A DNA stretch of 64,000 nt from Leucocoprinus leucothites (Eukaryota; Basidiomycota; Agaricomycetes; Agaricales; Agaricaceae), in assembly GCA_013368445.1 (NCBI GenBank), contig JAACJO010000007.1:620001-684000 (forward strand). The letters run 5' to 3'. The notes beneath the pieces were generated by a model, which saw only the letters and a program-made list of their open reading frames with translations, ran no database searches and was not told where the DNA came from. How positions within the stretch are numbered: position 1 is the first letter of the stretch; each line of letters starts with the position of its first letter. Made by a program: the position numbers and the translations under genes. Of the stretch, positions 23,572-34,805 are shown piece by piece.

Positions 23572-24392
23572 CTAGATTCCTAATTTGTCCAGCCAATTCT
23601 GTATGTTGTTATATGCTTGCTGCCCTTCTAAGCTGTCCACAGTAAACATGTCGACCTGTGAGTCTCGTGTAAGTCGATTTAACTTCTCAAGAACTCTCAT
23701 GCGCGCCAAGGTGGCCATAACAGCGATTGGGAAGTTTGGCTCAAAGTCAAACTCGGCCAAGTGTGTCGGAAGGATGGGCAAGCCATATTGGCAGTGTGTA
23801 GAAGCCATCTCTACATTATTTGCGGGCGGTGAAAGCAAAACGAGGCCCGTTGCAGGATTGGAGGAGATATATGTTTGAGCGATGAGGCAGCCAGCCGAAC
23901 GCGCAAACACGACAGGTGGGAAAGGAATCATACTCAAGCGGACAGCTGAGCGAAGTTCTGGGAGATCGTATGGTTCAAAAGCGCGTGGTTATTGGAAGGC
24001 CTGTTGGTGGAGAGGTGTGACGAACCGTTTTCGAACCATTTCATCATAGAGGCTGAATTATTTCGAGTCTGAGGATCTGGCAGCGCCAAGTCGGTTTGTA
24101 GGCAGGTGAACCCTTGCTCCGCGAGCATTGAAGAAAGTGTGGTCATCCTGCGACAGCATTAATCCTGTGAATTGACCTAGGTTCGGCGTTATGGTTTAAG
24201 TATTTACCCTTGTTCGGAGTCCGTATCCCAAGCTTTTGCAGAGACAAACACAAGAGGAGTTGGGCTTTCTCGAGGTGCAGTTCTTGGTGGAGAACGAAGA
24301 ACATACGAAGATTTGAAGCGTACCGTGCTCTGTTTTGCGAAGGAATGTCGGCCGAACCCACGGCGCCAACAGTTGGTGGGGAGATGAAGCAT
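23572..24392 (-). CDS. Small alpha/beta-hydrolase-like protein, likely mitochondrial
   Basis: Predicted 230 residues, exons 24208-24392, 24026-24147 and 23572-23957. The N-terminus is rich in Arg, Lys and Ser with no acids in the first 35 residues (MLHLPTNCWRRGFGRHSFAK), as in a mitochondrial targeting signal. The rest has the feel of a short alpha/beta-hydrolase: a first strand LVFVSAKAWD, MLAEQGFTCLQTDLALPDP, then a nucleophile-elbow-like ARSAGCLIAQ and GLVLLSPPANN. The elbow has Ala where the usual G-x-S-x-G has its first Gly, and I see no His in the C-terminal third placed like a catalytic His, so enzymatic activity is doubtful. Function unknown. Its start codon is 98 bp from that of the divergent Rpb8 gene. 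Confidence 0.72.
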
Positions 24393-24490
24393 AAGAACGG
24401 AATCGGGACTAACGTGACCCCAACGCGACTTTTTGATCCCTTCATCACTATCACCTTTCCCCCCACTACATCCTTATAAAAGCCAGGGAA
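24393..24490. promoter_or_regulatory. 98-bp bidirectional promoter (hydrolase-like / RPB8)
   Basis: Only 98 bp separate the two divergent start codons, so both genes must be driven from within this stretch or from each other's first exon. It includes a pyrimidine-rich run on the plus strand (TTTCCCCCC-like near 24455) and TTATAAAA about 18 bp before the RPB8 ATG. Role inferred from geometry. Confidence 0.6.
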
Positions 24491-25144
24491 ATGGCAAATA
24501 CTTCCTCGAATATCGTTTTTGACGACATCTTCACCATCAATGCGATTGATAAGGAGGGCAAAAAATTCGACCGAGGTGCGAGCAGTTTCCGTTCTATCAG
24601 TGCTTTCTAGCTGATTTGTGCCCTAGTTTCTCGTCTATATGGCCACTCTAAGAACTACGATATGGATTTGACCCTCGACTACAATTTTGAGCTTTTCCCG
24701 CTCCGAAACGGCGAGAGCTTTGCCCTCGCTCTTGCCTCTTCACTCGACCGTGAGGGTGCCCCATCAGCGGCCACTGACGGCGACGAAGAAACAGACAAGG
24801 ACCACCACAAGTGGAGACCAGACGGTAAGGGAAAGCATGGCTTGGAAGAGGACTATGAGTATGTGATGTACGGGAAGGTTAGCATTATTCTCCGTCCTTC
24901 TCAATATGAGTGTCAAACTTCGTTCATTTTGCTTCTTTTTCATCTAGGTATACAAATTTGACAGTGGAACCGCAGAGATCGTGTACGTGCCGCATGTGGT
25001 TACCATATTAGACCCTATCTGACAATATTCTGAAGGACCGCTTATGCTTCCTTCGGCGGCCTCCTCATGTCGCTAACGGGCTCATTTCGCCATATGACCA
25101 GTATCGTCCTCGGGGATCCCATCTATCTTCTAGTGCGAAAATAG
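24491..25144 (+). CDS. RPB8: RNA polymerase I/II/III shared subunit RPABC3 (Rpb8)
   Basis: Common subunit of all three nuclear RNA polymerases. Predicted 159 residues, exons 24491-24575, 24627-24877, 24948-24982 and 25036-25144. The product begins with FDDIFTINAIDKEGKKFDR, follows with VSRLYGHSKNYDMDLTLDYN, and ends YASFGGLLMSLTGSF then IYLLVRK, all typical of the Rpb8 OB-like fold. The usual length is about 145-150 residues; the extra residues sit in an acidic Lys-rich loop (about residues 75-100), a position that is variable in the family. Confidence 0.94.
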
Positions 25145-25344
25145 ATATATATGGCTCATGCTCAGCCCAAGCGCCTTTCATCGGTCTTCGACTCTTCGTA
25201 ATCCCAGTCCAATGAATGTATGATTAAGTAGGCGCTGACGATACTAGACTAGATCTATCCTATTACCCTAGTGATACAACTCGGGTTGCCGAGTGGGAAG
25301 GCTGTGTGGACACATGTCGTGAAGTAGGTTGTACAATGATTGGG

Positions 25345-26800
25345 CTAGTTTGCCCTTAGGCAACGTAGCTTGTTAATAGCATCGCTCATCTCGACATCTC
25401 GCATATCCTCGCCGAGGCCCCAGCGTCTAGGGCTAATCACCTTCACACCGACTTCCGACGGTTCTTCGGACAAGAATGGAACTGATTTCTGTGGATCATC
25501 GAACGAAAGTGCACGATGGTGATGATCAGGATTCGTGACCACGACAGAGGAGGCAATCTCTGCATGATTTACACCAAAGAACTGTGACAGCTTCGCGATC
25601 CGTCGCCTGCGTTCCTGAAAGTCAACGCGAGGCATCGTCGGCGGCAACGTAGGCGTCACGTTCCCCCCCTCTAATACCCCTGCAAAGCTCTCATGCATTG
25701 GCGTAGAGGGGACTGAGTCAATGGTAGATGACGCGGTGGAGTCATTTCGACGTCGGGGGTGTACATGATTCCTCCCATCATCTAATGCTCGAATTAATTC
25801 AGGCGGAAGCTCCTGACCGAAAAGCTAAGTTTCAATAGGTTAGAGCGATTGCCGAAGGGGAAGCACGGAAACATCACCTGCGTCATCTTTCTCGCTCGCT
25901 TGACCTCAACGAAATGCTGGCGTGCTGCTTCCGGTGAGGCAGGCGGATCTCTTGTGTCAGGAGATAGGTCGGGAATCGGAGTAGCGGATTTGGGCGTGCT
26001 CGGCCGAGACAACGAAATTGGTGTAACTCGAAGAGACCGCGAGCGGGTAGACAAGGGTCTCCCAGTGTTACCGTCGCCCAGGTGGATTAAATCCAGACTT
26101 TTTCTTCGCTTTTTGCCGCTCGCAGGGCCATGCGATGAGCTAGGACGAATGGGCGGTAAAGGAATGCTTTCAGGCGGCGATGGTATTGATGGCTTGATTT
26201 GTGGCGTCGATGGCGTATCGAGCATGGTAGATGATTGAGGAACCTTTTCAATTGAAAGTTTAGGCTCTGAGATAGGCATAGTAATCGCACTGATCGGTGG
26301 GACAGATGATGGCAATGGAGATGTAGGAGATGTAGGTCGGGATGACTTCGTGTCAAAGCTGTGGATAGAGGATTCGCCAAGCGAGGCTTTGTGTGTGTGA
26401 CCATGCGAAGTAGCAGGCCGTACCAGGGTAGACTTTGGTTTGCTCCGGGATGCTCTGAGGTCATCGACGCTCTTTCGCGAAGTGAAGGGATCCAAAAGCG
26501 AGAAATCAGCAAAGACTCGGCTCAGCTTGCGCGTCTTTGGGAGGCTCATCCGCCGAGACTTTTCGCTATGTTCTGTCGACGACGGGTTTGGTCCTCCAGA
26601 GGGCCCGAGCAAAGTCATGGCCTGAGCGTGCGACCGCGTCCGAGAAGAGACAGGTGGCTCGTTGGATTCGTCAATAGTGGTGGGAAGACCTAAGGGGGCA
26701 ATGAGGACTGAAAATGAACAGAGGCTGAGAACCGACCTGGAGAGGCAAAGAAAAGAGAAAGACGAGAACGAGACGGAGGGCGGATGTCGCGTGAGGGCAT
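25345..26800 (-). CDS. Uncharacterised Ser/Pro-rich protein
   Basis: Predicted 451 residues, exons 26737-26800, 25878-26689 and 25345-25824. I do not recognise a named domain. The first 240 residues are disordered, with many Ser/Thr-Pro sites and basic clusters (GKKRRKSLDL, TRSRSLRV). The C-terminal 190 residues contain two related short motifs: RARKMTQLFGQELPPELI across the second splice junction, and RRRIAKLSQFFGVNHAEI about 90 residues later. Both follow a basic-x-x-K-[ML]-x-Q-[LF]-F-G pattern. The initiator at 26800 was chosen because it extends the frame across a consistent intron; an alternative start is the Met at 26618. The Ser/Pro-rich head and basic clusters suggest a phosphoregulated protein, but function is unknown. 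Confidence 0.6.
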
Positions 26801-27290
26801 GAGGATTGCTTATATGTTGTGGTGGAACACACGAAAATGGACCAGTGCGGCTAATGTATACACGAGGTGATTTGTTTCTATGTGTTACTATGGCCTTGAT
26901 ACACCCATCGAGTTATGTATCACACACATATTACCGCCCTGTCTTTCCGGCTCTCAGGCGCTGGAATCCGTAAAGGGGCCCGTGCTTCTCAAACCTATCA
27001 ACTAGAGGAGGCTATGTAGAATGAGTGCTTGATTGGAAATACAGCTGTCGTGCCTGTGCCAAGTGTGGTCCATTACTGTCTCCATCCCTCCGTCCGACTC
27101 GCTAGCAACCCTGCACAATCATGCCCCTTTCGGAAATCCCGGTCCCTTTTTGGGAATCCAGGGCCATTCTATGCATTGTTCCCACAAGTTCTTCTGAGTA
27201 CATCATACAGTACATACGACAGCGAAATATTAACCTAAAACTATCCTATCAAATCCCAACAGCAGTAAGATAAATAGTTCATCCCATAAT
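26801..27290. other. Intergenic, between two minus-strand genes
   Basis: A 490-bp stretch carrying the promoter of the unknown Ser/Pro gene and the 3' flank of the Sec7-PH gene. I see no coding exon, RNA gene or repeat. Confidence 0.45.
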
Positions 27291-30200
27291 TTACCCTATA
27301 TACGAATGACTAGGTTCGGTGGTCGTCGACAAAGTAAGTGTCAGGCGCTTGCTCATGGGTAAAAAGTCCAGGGTCGATGGCACCCTGACCAGAGACACGC
27401 GCTTCGCACACCGGGTCTTGTCCCATTCTTCTGCTTCTTCCACCTGGCTTTCTTGAGCGGTGTAGAACTTTTCATGCCGTGTCTCGATCTCCTCGTCCTT
27501 GGGCATGACGTCGTGGTCAGCCTGCGACCCTGCCGCAGACGCAGGCTCGCTTTTCCAGATCCGCGAGGAATTACCGTCATATCGATATGACGAGAACGAC
27601 CCAGAAGTGCTTGGTCTGGGCGAGTCAAGTCCTCGTGATGCCGCGAGGAACGATGTCCCAAATTCATCTGAGGAGGGCCAATCTGGTCCGAAGTCGATTG
27701 CGGTGTGGAATGATTCACAGATGGAAGATTCCGATTTTTGGCTCTGAAGTCGTGTTGGTCTTGCAAGCGGTTCACGCCGAGGCTCATCCGATGACAATGT
27801 CACCTGGGATGTCTCCGGGAGCCGTCGACTCTGTAATGTCTCCTTGGCTGCTTTCAAAGCTGTCTCCTTCACCTCCTTCCAAATACGATTTTCTGCGAGC
27901 ATGTCGTCTCGGAGGACATTCCGGTGGCATCGCATCCGAGCAATATCTAGCCGAAGCTGTGTTATAGTCCGAGCCCTAGCTTGGAGTGCAAGTACCAGAC
28001 GATCCCGAGTTGCTTTCTGGAACGGCGATAATGTGGCAGCGTTACGTACGAAGCGCATATGCATGTCAAGGTGCCTTTCGGTCGTATTCAGCCGGTCGTC
28101 TATATCTGCGACCTTCGCCTCAATGATTTGCGATCGCGAGAGGGGTCGTAGATGATCGTTCGACGAAGACGTTTGCGAGTGCACCTCGAAAGAAGACCGA
28201 GCGCTAGCTTGAGAAATTTCCAGGGCCAGGGCTTCATTAGAACCTTTTCCCACCTGTAGCCAGCTTTCAGTTGCGAGATCAGCTTTCACTTGATCGAAAG
28301 CATCCCTGAATTCCGGTGTCTTCTCGACATCAACTGGTACTGGCGCTTCCAATTCCACCTCTTCTCGGTTTGTCCTGAGCATCACCTTCCGTTGGATGGG
28401 AGGTCGTTTATATACTGGATTACCACCGGAAAGCATTTCAAAAAGTGCTCTAGGTGCATTGTCATCCCATTTTGCAGAGTCCGTGGCTGGAGAGTGGATC
28501 TGGTTTTGAAGGTCATGTAGATGAGAAGTCGCAGCAGCGACACCGGTGAGCTCCATATTCCTCCCCGACATGCCTAATAACCGCATACGAACACCCGCAG
28601 TTTTAAACGCGCTCGCATAGTTGATGCGCGATATCCATTGATTCATGTCATCTTCCGAAGATGCCTTGAGCAGTAGATGTCGACCGTCAGACAATACTAG
28701 TCGAAACGTGAATCGATGCTGTATTCCATTAAATCAGCTTTTCGGCGTTCCGTATCTTGTCCGAAATGACAAACCTTGGTGTATGACTTGTCAAGAACGG
28801 CGACTGCGTTCTTCAGGGACAGTAACTCGTCGATCCTCAGTATGGCTGATGGCGGTAAAAGAATCTGGTCATTGCCACCTTTTTCTGTCTGGGGAATCAA
28901 GTGCATCCAAGCCGGATCTCGAGAAAAAAGTAGCTGCGACCCTGTCAACAGTGCCCCCCAAGATTTCCATTTCCTACTCAGCGGCTTCTTTCCGCCCTCG
29001 TAGAGTTCATCCTTGCGGTCCATAAGCCCAACTTTCGTCACTCGTAGAGTCGACTTGCCCTCCCTATTGACATTGCCAGGGACAGGTGTGGGTATGAGTG
29101 GGCTCGATGAACCTCCAGCTGCTAGACCAAAAAACGGCGAAAAATAAGAACTCTCTGTTCCCACTTCCACGACGTGAGCATTGGTAAAAGCTCGCAATAA
29201 TTCCTCTTCATCCCATGTTTCCACGGTGCCGTTATAGCTGAACGGATCTGATAAGGGTATGTAAGCTTCGACATCAACTCTGAGCGGGCTAAGGAGATCC
29301 TAAGGGACTATGAGTTTCTGCGTCGAGATAAAGCAAGTGAAAACACACGTTGCTGATCATGTAGTAAGGGTCAATCTTGTTAGTCTTAATCACGAGCGTC
29401 GGCCCAACCGATGCAAGACCCGAATTCAGAGATGGGACGTCTCGGAAAACGGTAGATCGACGGTTAGATTCCGCTACAAGTCCACGTTGACCGTTAAAAT
29501 CCAGCGGATCCTCAATAAATATAAATGGTGCAAAACCGATATTGTCGTAGAAATACTGTGTTCAACCATGAGCTACACGGCAAGCAAGAGCACTGGAGAA
29601 GTTTACCTCAAGAACTTCAGTTGCAACTCCAGGTAAGCTTGTGTTTTTGATATAATCCGCCTTGGTCATCTTGTGCCGGTTCGACTTGTTGAAGGTATCG
29701 GTATGAAGCATGATGAGACTAAAAGCAAGGATATAGGGGTGGTCTTGTACAATCTCAGCAAAATAAAATAAAATCGATGAGTGCACAAATTACCATCTGA
29801 AACGTAGAGATTTGGATTGCATTGGGTGTAACGTTTAGCGAACGCCTCCATAACACGGTCAATCTGCTGAGTTTCTTTAGGCAGCCCAATTTCAAGCAAA
29901 AGCTTGCGAAGAGCAATATCTAAGGCGTCTCCCACAAAATTGAAACGCTCGATGAAAGTCTTGAGTGCTTCAACGTAGAACGGATCGGTACTGCAACCAA
30001 AAATCAAAACGTAGGCTACCAACACTCGAGGGGAGCTTACCTAGAAGCTAAAATGTTCGTAACTTCGACCTTGCTGACAGCATCTAGTAACCGACTGACA
30101 TAAATATCAGGGGACTCCTCATTCTCCATAGGACGTGGAATGATAGCTGGTTTGCGAAATGGGTCTGACGTTGTGCTGAGAAGAGGTGATGTAGGTAGAG

Positions 30201-31440
30201 ATGTAGGTGAAGTAGAAAGCAAGGACGGGGATGAGAAAACATTCAAAGATAAGCGGTGTAATAACGGTGGATTCGTTTGAGAGCGAATTCTCGTAACCCG
30301 AGCTTGTTCACTTGTCTCGGAAAAACTGACAGCCGTCGTTCTTGTTGGGCCTGGGGGTAAGCGACTTGTTTTGGATTCATGGTCAGCGGTAAGAGTTGGG
30401 TTGCCAGCAGTCGATGGCCGACGAGTGGGTGAAGATGGTGGATCCACTGGAGAAATGGAGATATCTGGACCGACGCTCGGGTAGTATGACTGAGGACGCT
30501 CTGAAAAGGAGCGTGAGAGGGGGCCACGAGCTTGTAGCTTCTGTGTACGGGGAGGTGGTGGTGGCAAATCAGAAAGATTGATTTCAAGGGAGTCGTACAG
30601 GTGAGAGAGATCGCCATGTGCAGTGACAGGACGAGAGGGAGAGAGATCTTTCCTTCGGTTCCAAAAGGATGATTTTCTTGCCAAAGTTTTTGGTGGCTCC
30701 AGTGTTCTCTCTTTCTCCTTCCCCTTCGCGTTTGTCTTAGTGTCAGAAGCAGCAAAGCCCAAGAGTGACACCCCACGCGTTCGTCTTCCGATGTCTTCCT
30801 CTGGAGACGTAAAAATTGAAGATGATCCCAACCTTTGGGAACTTTTCGAACGTCTCACAGTCAAAGATGCTTCTGCAGAAATTGACTCGGTGGGAGACAT
30901 AGACATGAAAGCAACCGTGTTAACTTCGTTCTTGGGAAAGGTCGATGAGGTGGGCACATGAGGCTGAACTTGCTGCGAATGGGCGAGCCCAAAGGGAGGT
31001 TGGATAGGCAATGTGGTAAGTTGAGGCCCATCCTCGTGTTTGTTGGGTGTCGTGATTCGGGGGCTATGTTTCGGTATGTCCGTGGGGTGAGTCTGGTGCG
31101 TTGGTGCACCTGGGGGTGTGGGGGGTAGTGCCTTATCACGTTGAATCAATGGCCTACGACCTTCGCTCCCCTCTAAGCTCCCAGCAGTCCGAGGGCGTTG
31201 TGAACTTATGATAGTATTATTGTTCCGCTTCCTCCACGCCGGAAATGATAGAAAATGCGTCGTCGTTTCAGTCGTCGTTGTGACTACTTCAGTGCGAATG
31301 GTGGTCTTCTCGGCGACAATCAGCGGAGATTGTCTGCTGTCGTGATATGGAGGTGGCGCAGTTTGATCGGTTTTCGAAGAACTTGCGTTATTGAGAGAGA
31401 AGCGTCCCATGAAAGGGGGAGAGACCGAAGGGAGGGACAA
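27291..31440 (-). CDS. Sec7-PH Arf guanine-nucleotide exchange factor
   Basis: Large Arf-GEF of 1297 predicted residues, activating Arf GTPases at membranes. Exons: 30041-31440, 29794-29990, 29607-29743, 29349-29555, 28775-29299, 27291-28718. The first 430 residues are disordered, Ser/Pro-rich. The Sec7 domain spans about residues 440-640: FVGDALDIALRKLLLEI, then GLPKETQQIDRVMEAFAKRY, whose Glu matches the catalytic glutamic finger, then ILAFSLIMLHTDTFN and KMTKADYIKN. A PH domain follows at about 745-850 (LMDRKDELYEGGKK, WGALLTGSQLLFS, ILRIDELLSL, DDMNQWISRINYA), which would give phosphoinositide binding. A coiled coil (VADIDDRLNTTERHLDMHM) and an acidic tail come next. Order and spacing resemble yeast Syt1/Yel1 and animal EFA6/PSD. 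A PPPY at residue 31 could bind a WW domain. Confidence 0.88.
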
Positions 31441-31800
31441 AGTGAGGAAAGAGAAAGAATTTTTCTGGTGACCGGATAAACAGCTTGTGACGTTATATCA
31501 TCGCTCCTTTGTCTGTACTAGGACTCCTCTGAGAATGACGTTTGCCGGCAGTGAAGGACAAGGGCGAAATTGAGGTGAAATATTCGTTTGGCTGTTCAGT
31601 TGCTCAGGGCAGGGATGTGACGACAGGCTTCGTGACGAAGAGCAGTGACAATTACTAACATGGACATCATTGTGATTAAGTTCACGACCTCTAAGTGTAG
31701 TGCACAAGTGCGCAACAGGATCCAACACTGTCACACATATGATCTTTGTATCCAACACAGTTGCAGTAGAAACTACATCTAAGCACAAACCCAGAGCGAT
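31441..31800. other. Intergenic, Sec7-PH promoter / NOP7 3' flank
   Basis: A 360-bp stretch with no visible gene. Short frames here have no conserved motif. Confidence 0.45.
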
Positions 31801-33902
31801 CTAGCCTGATGTTTTCTTCGTCTCCTGCTCCCCCCGCGCTAGGATCGCTCTTTTCTTTGCCTCGAGGACAGATCGCTGAAAAAATAACCCTAAGCCACTG
31901 AATACTATCAGAGTATTTGAACCTCACCTCTGATTCCTTTTTCTTTTGAGAGTGCTTCATCTTCTCGTACAGTTTCCGTTTCTTGTTGCTCATCATCATT
32001 TTATTCATATCTTCCTCAGCTTCACCTCCGTGGACTTGCTCCTTCTTCGTTCTCTTCTTTCCAAGTTTGCTGAGCTCTTTCTCAAATGCATCGTAGTCCA
32101 TTCCTGCGGCCTCGGCAGCCAACTCAGCAGTGCGAAGCGCTGAAGGGTCAAGGGTTGCATCTTCCAGTACTTGCTTCAGGTGATGACCCTTCGTTTCTGG
32201 CCCTTCTTCCTCCATCATCGTCTCTTCCTCCTCTTCCGCATCTTCCTCTTCTGATCCTTCTCTCTCAGGTTCAACATGAGACCCGATAGGACCAGCTATA
32301 GGGTTATAAGCACCCTCATATTCGCCGAAGGGGCTCAGATGAGGTGGTAGTGTTTCACCCTGAGTATAGGGGTCTTCTAGGAGAATCTTTCCGGAATTTA
32401 TACAATCGACAATCCACTGGGGCTGGATATATTTCCTCCTAGACCGTCGTTCCTTCTCCTCAGCCGTTTCATTTCTCAATGATGCAATGGGCCGGTCAAT
32501 AACAACATGTGTGATTGATAGATCTTCTTCTTCGACCGGACTGCCATTTCCTGAGGACGCTGGCCAGCCCACCTTTCCGCCAAAACTCCGAATGAGGAAT
32601 TCGAATATCGATCGTGAGGTTTCACGAGACAGAAAGAAGGTATAAGGTGCAAAAAGCGAAGTCGAGATAGGGACTGGGAGAGTCTCAAGCATTTTGAGTG
32701 TAGGTAAAGAAGTATCAGCTCCTGCTGAATTGGCTGACGGGTGAGGGACGAAATCTTCTTCGTGAGTCATTTCCAGAGGGGAAGGACGATCATTTTGAGG
32801 AGTGTCTATCTCCGCATCTTCCAAAGACGCAGTAATAGATTTAATAGTTTGCCGAACATCTTTGCCGGAAATTTTGCGCCCATCGACCTCGACAGTCTTG
32901 CGTTTCGAAACAGGGTTGGTTGAAGTAGAGCTGGCTTCTTGTAAGCTAAAGGCACCTACACCGGCGGCAGCTTCGAGCTTCTTCACATCTAAGGGTGGGG
33001 GATATACGAGACCGACGTCTGTATACAGTTTGAAAAAGACAAAACCGAGCAAAGTCTGGTAGAGCTCAAGGAAAGTCAGCATTACTCGAACATCAACGTC
33101 GCTCGGTATCTGTGAGCTAGCATGTTAGGAAGCACGTTAGACAACTGAGTTCAGAGAAGAAAAACTAACGCTCTGGGTGAATTGATATGGCACTAGCCAA
33201 GTGATTGTTTGGTCCATAACCTCAGCCTGATAATAAACGCCTTTAATCGAGAGAAATGCTTTCCGCAGAGATTGAGAGTGCATGATATAGAGCTGCCATT
33301 CGGCTGACAATCGTGCACAGTTCTCGATAAGTTCCGGAGGAAGACGTTGTCCAGAGGGCAAGGAGGCGAATAGGAAGGCCATACATAGAGCATCATCTAT
33401 GTCTCTGAGAGCATCGATGAAAGTGGGATATCTGTAAGAAAAAAATCATAAGCTTTGAGGCAGGATAGTATCATCTCGATGCACCTCTCTTTAATGATGT
33501 GGTCTAGCCGATAAACTGGCTTATTCTCTTCCAAGCTTTTGGCACTACTCCACTCCCCTCGACCCAAAGCGCGTGAAAGTTTCTTCGCAAATGCCTTATG
33601 TTCTCTCAGTTTCTTGAGAACGGGCTCATGGGCGAGATAGGCAATATCCTTGGTATAATAGAAGGAGGTCGGTGCTGAAGATCCTTTGTTGGCTTTTTTC
33701 CGGTTTTTAGGTTCTCTTGGAAATATCCCTGTATTTTGAGAGGTCTCAACGTAGGTCTTGATATGAAGTAATGGGAATCACCTTTCAAGATGCAAAGCCG
33801 ACGAAAATCGGCCAAGGAACACTGAAGCTTTTTAACGGCTGAGCTCCGTGTGATATAGGCCTTTGCAGCCCCTGCCTTGCCTTTCTGTTTTATCCGGCCC
33901 AT
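31801..33902 (-). CDS. NOP7: Pescadillo homologue, ribosome biogenesis (Nop7/Pes1)
   Basis: Nucleolar protein of the PeBoW complex needed for 27S pre-rRNA processing and 60S subunit assembly. Predicted 627 residues, exons 33782-33902, 33485-33728, 33170-33431, 31928-33109 and 31801-31875. The pescadillo N-terminal domain is clear: [53 protein letters not shown] and [26 protein letters not shown] domain follows ([44 protein letters not shown]). The tail has an acidic block ([17 protein letters not shown]) and a basic coiled segment ending [11 protein letters not shown]. Length fits fungal orthologues. The start codon is 180 bp from that of the divergent SmD2 gene, so two core RNA-processing genes share a promoter region. 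Confidence 0.94.
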
Positions 33903-34082
33903 GTCGAAACCAGGAAAGAGTAGAGACAACCAAGAGTGTCAAAACGTTGAGAATTTCACAAGTCGAAAAGGTAGCTTCTATCAGAATCTTTGTTTGGCAG
34001 CAGCATCAATATTCAACAGAGGACTCGATTTCACTGCTTCAGTGTTGCCCAACACAACCAGCAGTCACCCAAGCATTACACC
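33903..34082. promoter_or_regulatory. Bidirectional promoter region NOP7 / SMD2
   Basis: 180 bp separate the two divergent start codons. No further element is recognised. Shared regulation of a ribosome-biogenesis gene and a splicing gene is plausible but only inferred from spacing. Confidence 0.5.
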
Positions 34083-34672
34083 ATGAGGTATGTGAACCCC
34101 ATCTATCTGGATACCTGAACTGATAGACATACAGTCAGTACGTCCACGTCCCCAAGTCAGAACTCGACGAAGCTCAGCTGCGCCAGCTGGAGGAGCACGA
34201 GATCTCTCAAGGACCTCTGTCAGTACTGCAACAAGCCGTCCGAAACCATACACAAGTCCTCATCTCCTTGCGAAATAACAAGAAGCTACTAGCGCGTGTG
34301 AAAGCCTTTGATCGCCACAGCAATATGGTATGGACTTTCTATCTAAACCTGATGGTATCTTACTGTAATCAACCAGGTCCTCGAGAACGTGAAAGAAGTT
34401 GGTTTCGCAGCGTTTTCCTTCCACTCAATTATAATCATGATTCATTAGATGTGGACGGAAGTTCCCAAAGGCAAGAACAAGAAGCCAGTGAACAAAGACC
34501 GTTTTATCAGCAAAATGTTCTTGCGGTAGGTCATCTGTTTAGTCGCGTATAGAATGTGGTGCTCATGTGTAACTCAATTAGTGGCGATTCTGTGATTTTG
34601 GGTGCGTTCTTTCTCGATAAGCCTTTTAGCTCCGTTTACAGAAAAACCTCAGTCCTCCGTAATCAGGCGTAG
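34083..34672 (+). CDS. SMD2: Small nuclear ribonucleoprotein SmD2
   Basis: Core Sm ring protein of spliceosomal snRNPs. Predicted 111 residues in six exons: 34083-34087, 34135-34327, 34377-34397, 34449-34525, 34582-34601 and 34653-34672. The first coding exon is just ATGAG. The spliced protein has [54 protein letters not shown] and SKMFLRGDSVILVLRN, matching the Sm1 and Sm2 motifs of SmD2 across its whole length; the last acceptor was chosen because only it restores VLRN. A small gene cut into six pieces, three of them 21 nt or less, is a stringent splicing substrate. It is convergent with the RNA-dependent RNA polymerase gene (133 bp between stops). Confidence 0.92.
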
Positions 34673-34805
34673 GCAACAAGACCTTTTCTCTTGAACTTTA
34701 TATCCGTGTTGATCGCTCTATCCAAAATGTCCTTTTTTTGAGTCCTACTAAGTGTCTACTTAGTGTATCGTTTTGTCCATATCATTTCCCTAAAATCCAG
34801 TCGGG

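Noticed and set aside
34602..34652. Alternative acceptors near 34629 and 34641 in the last SmD2 intron
   Set aside because: Neither gives the conserved VLRN after VIL; the acceptor at 34652 does.
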